This document shows positions 56,291-64,000 of a DNA stretch of 64,000 bases, one piece after another. Numbering within the stretch: position 1 is the stretch's first letter; each line of letters starts with the position of its first letter. The stretch spans positions 87,731,912 through 87,795,911 of the forward strand of contig CM069436.1 in assembly GCA_035610365.1 (NCBI GenBank), given 5' to 3'. Position numbers and translations under genes: made by a program. Origin of the DNA: Aquatica leii (taxonomy: Eukaryota; Arthropoda; Insecta; Coleoptera; Lampyridae). Below the pieces are notes generated by a model. The model did not search any database and was not told where the DNA came from. It was given only the letters and a program-made list of their open reading frames with translations.

Positions 56291-56829
56291 CTTGCTAGTG
56301 GCACCTTTTCGGAAATTCTTAAAATTTGCTTAAACAAACAAAGCCGTACATACGATGTTACCACAAGTAAATTTCCGTTGGTTTATATGGTTAATGAAAA
56401 AAATCAAATACGCCGAGTTTTCACCAAATTAATTATGTTATTTCGTTAAGTGGTCCTATCCAATGTTTGAAGGTTTTGATATCTTCAACAAAAGTGATAA
56501 ATGAACCACTTTAACTATCTTCACATTGATGGAACACGTGTGGATGTTCAGAAACCGCCCAATAAAGACTTTCACGAAGGTAATAAAACTACTACGCCAA
56601 TACTCGCATGGATGTGAATAATTAGAAATGAAAGCTTCGTTGGGCGCACATAACGTTAGATGATGTCCAACCTATTTCACCGTCACCGGATAGATGATTT
56701 TTCTTTCATCGAACTACCATGTCAAATATTTTCGACTTGACAGCAATATCTCTCAGTGTAGCGGGAAGTGACCGTTCCGATAAATATTTCTTATCTGCAA
56801 ACATCATACTAAAACAATTTTAACATAAC

Positions 56830-57600
56830 ATGGGACAGAACTATTCTTTTCGATTTCCATGGTAAATTTGATATCAGGGTGTTGGTTGTTTAGATGATCA
56901 AGAAACCTAGATAATTTAAGACGATCATGCGACCAGACAATAAAGGTGTCATCAACCTACCTAAACCAGACTTTAGGTTTTAATATCGATGAATGTAAAG
57001 CAACTTTTTCAAAAGATTCCATAAAAATGTTAGCTACAACAGAAGATAACGGAGAATCTATAGCAGTAGTCGAAACTCGTTCGTAAAACTTTTTATCAAA
57101 TTGAAAGTAAGTGAATGATAAATACTTATCAATCAGAGGAACCAAACTTAAATCTTTGTCGTGGTGAGACAGAATTTGCACGATGATAATAAACGAATCT
57201 TTAATAGGAACTTTGATTAAAAGTGAGTGAGATTAAAACGCACAAGAAAGTTTTGGGGTTTAAACTTTATAGATTTAAACAGTTGAATGAAATGATAAGA
57301 GTTGAGGATGTAAGAAAAGGTTTTACCTGTAAATTCGAAAAGAATGGTCGATAAAAACTTGACTAGCTTGTAAGTAGGAGATTGGATAGTACTGACAGTG
57401 GGTCTAAAAGGTATACCTTATTTGTGAACTTTAGGAAGTCCGTATAGACGAGGTGGTTTAGAAACTCAGGGGATAAGTTGACGATTGGTTTCAGGAAGTA
57501 GATTAGAAGATCTGATGATTTCGCCGACCTCGCGTTTAATCTTCGAAGTGGGATTACGAGCTAAAGGAGCGTTCATGTTATGTGACATCATATGTAGAAT
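56830..57600 (-). pseudogene. PLE reverse transcriptase
   Basis: Minus strand: PPRLYGLPKVHK, a stop, GIPFRPTVSTIQSPTYKL (57370-57460), a characteristic PLE block, then LVRFNL (about 57235) from motif A. After a gap come YFQFDKKFYERVSTTAIDSP, LSSVVANIFMESFEKVALHS (57010-57120) for motif B. The catalytic Y-V-D-D appears as stop-V-D-D: the Tyr codon is TAG at 56957-56959, and VDDTFIVWSHDRLKLSRFLD follows in the same frame, then NNQHPDIKFTMEIEKN. RT copies the element RNA. A single-base nonsense change in the active site kills it. Confidence 0.87.
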
Positions 57601-57608
57601 GTTTTTTC

Positions 57609-57869
57609 TCAACATAATTCGTTTGATTCAAAATTGCAGTTATCGGCTGGAAGAACGATTATTTTTTTCAAAACTAACTCTTTCGATTTAGAAATGTTGG
57701 ATTTAGGAACTTGAGGTGATTGAAGAATTTTGCAAGTATGAATACGAATGGGATCTGAGATGTGGCGGAGAAGATGTTTTCTAGAAGCAAAATTTAAACT
57801 CTTGGATATCACCGATTCTTGTTCTGAAGTTGTTACTGGCTTAACGAAGACACACTCTTTTTCGAACAT
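57609..57869 (-). pseudogene. PLE N-terminal region
   Basis: An open frame of 86 codons: VFVKPVTTSEQESVISKSLN, FASRKHLLRHIS and LVLKKIIVLPADNCNFES. The last segment corresponds to the I-V-x-L-P-A-D-K-G block that precedes the RT of PLEs, with Lys-Gly replaced. It lies directly upstream of the RT on the same strand and directly downstream of the pLTR units. Confidence 0.75.
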
Positions 57870-57885
57870 AACCCAATTAGAGTCG

Positions 57886-58527
57886 AGCTCATCTCACTGC
57901 GACGATACTTCTTCTATAAATACGCGGACAACTTCTTCTTAAGCACTTCTATGTAGTGTAGAATCTGGCTTGGTTAACTCTGTAGCGATTCTTTGTTAGA
58001 TTATTGTTTACTTCTTGAAGTTGTCGATTTTTTTCACGCCCTGATGAAGCTCTTTACAAAAGCGCGCCGAAACGTTGTCAACTTGGGTTACATCACCGCA
58101 GTCCAAACCCCGAAGACTTTCTAATCTTGGCATAGACTCCGGCCGTCGAAGTCTTTGTAACTTACTTATAATCTATGTATCACTGAAACTCGACACGTTT
58201 GCGATAAGCTCATCTCACTGCGACGATACTTCTTCTATAAATACGCGGACAACTTCTTCTTAAGCACTTCTATGTAGTGTAGAATCTGGCTTGGTTAACT
58301 CTGTAGCGATTCTTTGTTAGATTATTGTTTACTTCTTGAAGTTGTCGATTTTTTTCACGCCCTGATGAAGCTCTTTACAAAAGCGCGCCGAAACGTTGTC
58401 AACTTGGGTTACATCACCGCAGTCCAAACCCCGAAGACTTTCTAATCTTGGCATAGACTCCGGCCGTCGAAGTCTTTGTAACTTACTTATAATCTATGTA
58501 TCACTGAAACTCGACACGTTTGCGATA
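57886..58527 (+). repeat. identical 321-bp tandem duplication (pLTR units)
   Basis: Unit 1 is 57886-58206, unit 2 is 58207-58527. I see no difference between them. The unit has CGCCCTGATGAAGCTCTTTA and GCGCGCCGAAACGTTGTC, a type of sequence common in PLE terminal repeats. Its reverse complement is at 54708-54990. Confidence 0.9.
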
Positions 58528-59639
58528 AGGTAACATGCAGTAATTTTGGTTATCTGCACTAGCACACGCGTGAAAACATTAAATCAGCATTTATTTAACA
58601 CTGCACTTGAGACTGATTCCGATTTCCTTCGTTTAGTTTTTCTATTTTTGCCTTATCTTGGACTAGAATGTTCTGTCTGTTTCATAAATTGTTACGAATA
58701 TTCTAGAGGTTTATAAGGATTATGAACATTCCTAATCTGAAATTGAGGCTTCAGAAGGAATGGGACAAGGTTCCGACATTGAGGATGAGAACGAAGTCGA
58801 ACGTGGTGTGCCGTTTTCTTATGGTAAACCAACACTTGACAACAATCTGTGAACGGACACAGAAGTTATATTATTATTTCAGCAAACGTTAACTTTATTG
58901 TTCAGATGAATTTCTTGATACGGTATTTAAGAGTGCTTAATAAAAGCAATATAAACAGTCTACATATACAACTAGCACGAAGACGTTTTTAGTTTTTGGT
59001 ATCTTACGTAGGATAATAAATTTTTTTCATTATACCACAATGAAAACATATGTATTCCGTACTTGTTTATGAGCTATGAAAGTTTATCTTTCCCGTCTAC
59101 TGCACGGGAAAAATTTTTCCCGTGCTCCATTGTTGTCAACTTTTAAGAATAACATTACACTAGTGACTTTAATTGAAGGTAACAATACTAACGACTAATT
59201 TTATAACAATAATTTTTAGATACTTCAGCTAGAGTTAATTCTTTCATAAAGTATAGTTTCAATGTAATTTAACAGTTTTCGGTCTTATTTGGGTCTTATA
59301 ATAACATTTTTAAGGAAGTCAAATTTTCGCGCCATGAAATTAATGTTGGCGATCTGCATTTTTACACTAAATTTTTGACATCTGTCAAAATCTTTGTTTT
59401 CAAAGTTGAACCACATTCTTTATTGTAAAATTTTTGTAGTAAATTCTATTTCAAGTTTACTGGATCGAGTGAGATGTAAGATATAAGTATTCCTTGTAAA
59501 CAGCCAATTACGGCACATTGCTTTTTAGGAATGTATATAGTAGAAGAAGAACTAACCGAACAGCTTTTATTTTTAACAATGAATTAATTAAATGTAACAT
59601 TACTGGTACAATTTGAATTGTTACTGATATTTACAGTTT
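58528..59639. other. no gene recognised; contains a palindrome
   Basis: A stretch near 58755-58850 (GMGQGSDIEDENEVERG in one frame) is acidic but unrecognised. See 59102-59125 for the palindrome. Confidence 0.4.
59102..59125. repeat. 24-bp perfect palindrome
   Basis: GCACGGGAAAAA followed by its exact reverse complement. The CACGGGAAAA core recurs in the hairpin at 60425-60541, on the other side of the Crypton-like gene. Confidence 0.85.
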
Positions 59640-60266
59640 AGTCGAACTCTCCGATTTGCTTTTGTCTGACGTGTCAACATGCTCCATAAATAGCAATTAC
59701 CAAAAATACCTGTACGAAAATGGTTAGTATTACTATCGGAAGGAACATTTTTAACATATAAGTCAAACACAAACCTTTGTCAATAACTATTTCTCATCTG
59801 AAGCTTCACAAATGAATTTGGTTACTTGTTCCGCTGTTACTACTTTGGCTTTTTTAGGTACGTAACCAACACGTTGACGTTTGAGAAATGCGATTGTTTG
59901 TGGAAATCTGTACGAATAAATGCATCAGTGTATAACTAAGAAATAGAAGTATTACGCAAGTATACTCTGTGAATTGTACTTACTTGCTAATGTCTACAAT
60001 TTCTTTAATAGATAAACAACTTTTTATCATAGAGAATCGACTCTACAGGGTAGATGGTTTCAAAAGTTTAGCTTTCTCCCTAAATAAACAAGAAAAACAT
60101 CATCACTCGCAGATTTTACATTTTTTTGTTCGCGCCATTCGTAGAACAAGCGATATTCTTTTTCATATCTGTCTCGAGATTCTTTAGGAAGTAATTCTGC
60201 TCGTACTTCTGCTGCTTGCTGAGTAATATTTTCTGGTATTTCAAAATTATGTTCTACATAATCCAT
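59640..60266 (-). pseudogene. Crypton-like (DUF3504-type tyrosine recombinase) gene, three exons
   Basis: Exon 1 (60266-59984) starts MDYVEHNFEIPENITQQAAE and has RYEKEYRLFYEWREQKNVKS. After a frameshift it ends LLKPSTL, a stop, SRFSMIKSCLSIKEIVDISK, at donor GTAAGTAC. Exon 2 (59907-59775) reads FPQTIAFLKRQRVGYVPKKA, then EQVTKFICEASDEK, a stop, LLTK, between TACAG and GTTTGT. Exon 3 (from 59709) reads VFLVIAIYGAC then TGA. Splice phases agree across both introns. This matches, as I recall them, proteins related to Crypton recombinases, where the G-A-C is followed by the catalytic Arg. Here that codon is TGA, as from CGA by C-to-T change. The rest of the catalytic domain was not found downstream. 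Confidence 0.78.
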
Positions 60267-60424
60267 CTTTTAAAATATTGGCCCACGTCAAAACAATTAT
60301 GCATGAAATTTTCAAAGCATTCTAGATATGCATTGTTTTAATGAAGGATGATTCAGACATATGTATTTTAATTTTTATATGTTTTATTCTAGTTTTATAG
60401 ACAGGTATAATGAAAAATATCGTT

Positions 60425-60541
60425 CATTACACGGCAGAAAGGGCTTTTCCCGTTCTCGCATGCGTTCCCGTGCTCGGCTTCGCCTCACACGGGAAACTCG
60501 CAAGCTCGCACGGGAAAAGCCTTCTTTCACGCCTAGTAATG
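60425..60541. repeat. long imperfect hairpin
   Basis: Arms of about 50 bases: CATTACACGGCAGAAAGGGC TTTTCCCGT on the left and its imperfect reverse complement ending CACGCCTAGTAATG on the right. The centre is GC-rich (CGTGCTCGGCTTCGCC). Confidence 0.8.
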
Positions 60542-60599
60542 AAATATACTATTTAACATTAACAGAGAATGGGAAATCTGAATTTATTACCATAGTTTT

Positions 60600-60930
60600 A
60601 GGCAAATTATCAGTCGTAATCGTAAGCACGAAAGCAATTTATACATATACATTTAACTACGGGTTAGAAACGTGGACAATGCGCTGGACAAACAAATAAA
60701 AACGAACAGCTACAAACATGACGTACATTTGTAGGATATTACAAGAGAATACAAGAGAAAAATGTTTGACATGAATTCAGAAATGAAAAGAATACAGGCT
60801 AGATTGAGATTCTAATAGGAAGAGACAATAGATGCAATTGCTAGGAAAAAAAAGAAAATCATTACCGAAGTACGGAAAATGGCCAGGAAAAAGAAACAAA
60901 TGGGGACAAAGAGAAAGAAGGAAAATAAGA
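60600..60930 (+). mobile_element. LINE ORF2 C-terminal fragment
   Basis: YTFNYGLETWTMRWTNK (60648-60699) is the block after the RT domain of LINEs, where a Y-G-x-E-T-W-T motif is usual. Decayed downstream sequence keeps a Lys/Arg-rich character (KKRKSLPKYGKWPGKRNKWG, about 60850-60910). Too short to place in a clade. Confidence 0.6.
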
Positions 60931-61179
60931 GGCGTTTCCAAAAATATCTATGCATGTGTCGATTTTTTAATCAGCATAGATAGAGATGATCGTCTTTAAA
61001 ATTTGATCCGTATTCAATAATGTCGTTAAAAATATTCGTAACGTAGGTATATAGTCGTGAAGAGGCGTTGTGTATAGAGGAGATGATAAATCAATTGATT
61101 TGTGTAATATCAGTACGTTTTAAGTAAATTTCATAAATATGCCATAAGGCTAATTAATGATACACGACCTTAAGTAGGA

Positions 61180-61765
61180 AACATTGATAAAAGTTACGTC
61201 AATTTTTGGTAGCTTACGTAAAAACTTTATAAAAAACACGTGGTAGTACGTAATATGTTTTTTTCAATTTAGCACGTAATTGTTAGTACGTACAAGGTAC
61301 GTACTTTTTATACGTCGATATTGTACGTATTTAGTACGTAATATTTTCAGTTTTATACGTTTGCACGTAATCAGCATGTTTTCTTTAGTTCAATTTATAT
61401 CTTTTTTTTTAATAATAGTTTCTACTTGGAAATTTTTGTAATTAGGCAAGTTTTATTGTATTTAGTTATTTTTTATTCTGTTTTATGAAGGCATACGTAC
61501 GTCACGTTTAAACCAATACGTCGATTACACGTACTGTAGTACGTAATTTCACACGAGTATTACACTAATTTTTGTACCCATATTTTACGTAAATTTATAC
61601 GTTAGTCAATACGTAGATTAGACGTCAAGCATTAAGAACGTACATATCACACAATCTTGTAGGGCTACGTAATTTATTATGTTCTAAGTACATATTTACT
61701 TACATAATGTAGCTGACACATTTATAGGTATACGGTTACGTAAAAAGAACGAAAAAACTAGGTAA
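61180..61765. other. block enriched in TACGT/ACGT words
   Basis: The plus strand contains many copies of ACGT, mostly as TACGT or TACGTA, irregularly spaced (for example GTACGTACAAGGTACGTAC near 61280). ACGT is rare in the DNA on both sides. No frame or known repeat explains it. Confidence 0.7.
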
Positions 61766-62732
61766 CCATTGTGTAGTTTGCTGCTTGGGATGGATCTATT
61801 CTAAATGTAATTGTATATACAACTTCGATCTTAAAACATACAAATAGATTTAGAAAAAGCGTTTGATTAAGGGAAAAAAGAACTAGGGTAGAGTCTTAAG
61901 CGAAGAGGGGTAGGAATTAAACTACATGATTTGTTTTTACTAAAATTATAGAAGTCTCTTAATTCTCACAATTTAAAAAATATAAAATAGTTTTACCTGG
62001 TTTAAAATTGTACGTGCTTAATAACCTTCTTGTTCTAATTTCATATTTATCAAAATAATTTTCATACGCCTGGCTTTCACTAGAAATTCGTAATTTCATC
62101 TTCTTAATTAATCAATTTGCGTTAAATAAACGCACATTCTAAACACAAAATGTTTGTTACTAATCTCGTACCGTACAGACGTGTATTTATGACGTAAACA
62201 ATAGAAAAAAAATTCAAATTGAGAGAAAGAGATTAAAACAGCAAACAGCTCATAATTTACAATAAAAATGAAATTACAAATGTTCTATGTAAACGTGCCA
62301 GTGCCAGTACTCGAAAACACACAATTTCGCATTATATGTGGAAAACCCAATTGCAAAACAATAAATGCGAAATTATTAATTACTCGTCGGAGATTATGCA
62401 TTTTTTTAAAATGGTATTTACATTTAAAGACTCTCACAGTCATATTTAGGTTCATTATGAATATGTTTTATTAGCATGTAGGATTTCTAATTGTGTCTGA
62501 AAATTAAATTCGTAAATTTGTGAAATCACTGAATAGTAACGGGGACAGACGTTATACAGAATTCGATTAAGAATGAACAGACAGCAGAAAAAACCGAAGA
62601 GAAAGCAGATGCTTTTAAAAAAGGAAATTGATAGACCTCTTACCAGAAAAAGTACAGTGAAATAGGAAACGGAAAAACTATATTTACCCAACGAAATTAA
62701 ACAAACTATAAGAAAAACGATATCCAAGATAC
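61766..62732. other. AT-rich, no gene recognised
   Basis: Short frames only. It ends at ATAC (62729-62732), the target duplication of the next solo LTR. Confidence 0.5.
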
Positions 62733-63069
62733 TGTAACGAATTTTAATACTAATGTATTTATAACGCAATATTTACACGTTTATAACTACACGTAACTAA
62801 TTAAATCTAACGATATTTAAGAAAAACTGTTTATCTAAAACTGATATTTGTTTACATTAAAGGCACGTACGCTTGAACACGGTTATATTTATCTCTAACA
62901 CACGCGTTAATCACTTATTTATTTAAACAGTATTCTTAATACTTTCGACTTCGAAAAACTGACCTATGATTCCTTTAAATCGTTTTTATATATTTCTGTT
63001 ATATATCTCGAGAATTTTCTACATTTTTCGGTAAACGTTCTGGAAAATGACAACTTTGTGAACGTTTCA
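62733..63069 (-). repeat. solo LTR of Gypsy family M
   Basis: 337 bp, minus strand TGAAACGTTCACAAAG (63069) to AATTCGTTACA (62733). ATAC duplicates flank it (62729-62732 and 63070-63073). It is closely similar to the LTRs at 15436-15821 and 17270-17560. Confidence 0.9.
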
Positions 63070-63726
63070 ATACGAAAATTATTTATGAAAACATTAAACT
63101 AGAGGTTTAATTTTATCAAAAATATCGATCTACATATGTTATTTGAATATATACTTTGTTTCAAAATTCGTCGGATTTCTTGTTATTGTGGCAGAGACAG
63201 TGTTAAAAAATCGCCACGGTGTATTTTAGATTTTTGAGTATTTCCTCTGTAGACAAAGAGAAGAGGAATACTCCTGTCAACAGTAACAATATTACTATCC
63301 GTAGCAAGAAGTGTAATAACAGAAGGAAGATAAAAAAAAACCTTCCGAGAGCTGTAAATATTTTTAGAAAGATAATAATGTCTAAAGGTGAGATTTTTAA
63401 TGACCACGGGACTAGTTTTGCCTTGGGTTAAAGGCTCCGTAAAGTCTTATGATACACGACCTATAAAAATATCCATGACATCAAAAAAGAAAAATGTTTT
63501 TTTTTTGTTTTCTGCTGATAGAACAACTTTAATACCAAAAAAAAAGTTTTGAAAAGTTTATAAGGCCAAAATAAACTGCTGGGTGCACAGCGAGTGTATA
63601 TCGCTAACGGGTTTAATGAATGACCACTAAAAACAAAGTGGAAAAAGATTACTGGGAGTAAACCAGAATCGGTTACCCAAACTTAAATAATGGTTCAAAC
63701 TCTTCTAAAAATAGAATCTAAAAAGC
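63070..63726. other. no gene recognised
   Basis: A plus frame at 63219-63431 is basic and has no known motif; it is probably chance. Confidence 0.4.
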
Positions 63727-64000
63727 CGTAAAGAAGGAACATTGTTTTCTAAGGCCCATAATAGAAGTGATACACAACGCTATAACTAAAAAAACTAAAA
63801 AGTTATTTAGAAAGCAATGGAAGAAAAGAACGCGATGAAGAACAAATCACAGCAGCGATAGAAAGTAAGATGCGTAAACAAGGAACATTATTTCTAAGGT
63901 TCATAACAAAAGCGTTACAACTAAAACAATATTTAAAAAATTATTAAGAAAGCAAGGAAAGAAAAGAAGGTAATGAAGAACTAATTACTGCGGCGATTTT
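63727..64000 (+). repeat. tandem repeat, period about 146 bp, continuing past the window edge
   Basis: CGTAAAGAAGGAACATTG at 63727 recurs as CGTAAACAAGGAACATTA at 63873. GATGAAGAACAAATCACAGC at 63836 recurs as AATGAAGAACTAATTACTGC at about 63973. In one frame each unit reads like EEQITAAIESKMRKQGTLF. Its origin is unknown. Confidence 0.75.

Larger units (their letters stand above)
54708..58527 (-). mobile_element. Penelope-like element with inverted terminal pLTRs and an internal insertion
   Basis: Minus-strand coding from about 57870 to 55000: N-terminal region, RT and GIY-YIG endonuclease. A pLTR copy lies at 54708-54990, and two tandem copies in the opposite orientation at 57886-58527. 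Foreign repeat E DNA interrupts it at 55826-56290. Confidence 0.8.

Noticed and set aside
57886..58527. Tandem 321-bp units as a satellite
   Set aside because: Only two units, and the unit recurs inverted at the other end of the PLE, so it is better read as terminal repeats.
1..64000. tRNA genes, CRISPR arrays, operons, riboswitches
   Set aside because: Looked for and not seen; the DNA is eukaryotic. A tRNA scan was not possible.

Overview
The window is a stretch of AT-rich animal chromosome, most likely from an insect or other arthropod. It holds no operon-like or bacterial gene layout. Almost all recognisable sequence is decayed mobile DNA: Jockey/R1-like and other non-LTR elements, Gypsy, Copia and BEL/Pao LTR elements, Penelope-like elements (PLEs), Tc1/mariner and hAT-type DNA transposons, a Crypton-like tyrosine-recombinase gene, and three unnamed multicopy protein families that I know only as repeated hypothetical proteins of arthropod genomes. 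A fragment of 28S rRNA is also present. No copy looks intact; stops, frameshifts, internal deletions and lost catalytic residues are common.

Layout. 0-9 kb: LINE endonuclease (minus), unnamed family A (minus), unnamed family B (minus), LINE reverse transcriptase (plus). 9.3-11.7 kb: a Tc1-like element with both terminal inverted repeats and TA duplications, split by a copy of unnamed family C. 13.6-14.5 kb: second family A copy. 14.6-18.5 kb: second family C copy, itself split by a solo Gypsy LTR and by a deleted Gypsy element, each with its own 4-bp target duplication. 18.7-28.8 kb: two more copies of that Gypsy family on the plus strand. 29-31 kb: a mariner-type MITE, a perfect hairpin and a hAT-type MITE. 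31.6 kb and 52.7 kb: two short GC-richer exons with good splice signals, possibly one host gene with a TE-filled intron of about 21 kb. 33-36.5 kb: another Gypsy (minus). 37.6-38.5 kb: BEL/Pao gag. 42.4-48.7 kb: Copia in an internal-LTR-internal-LTR arrangement, interrupted by a LINE piece, a MITE and 28S rRNA. 49.4-52 kb: LINE with a reiterated 3' end. 53-58.5 kb: Penelope-like elements. 59.6-60.3 kb: Crypton-like gene. 61-62 kb: a TACGT-rich block. 62.7 kb: a solo LTR of the first Gypsy family. 63.7 kb to the edge: a tandem repeat.

The most interesting item is that Gypsy family (called family M here). Downstream of the integrase it carries an extra reading frame that looks like an ADP-ribose-binding macrodomain of the OARD1/TARG1 type, followed by a CCCH zinc finger (C-x7-C-x5-C-x3-H). 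Three copies in the window show the module. In two of them the macrodomain end and the zinc finger share one frame, so the arrangement is not a chance juxtaposition. Names such as family A, B, C, M and repeat E are labels for this report only. All family assignments come from reading translated sequence by eye; no search was run.
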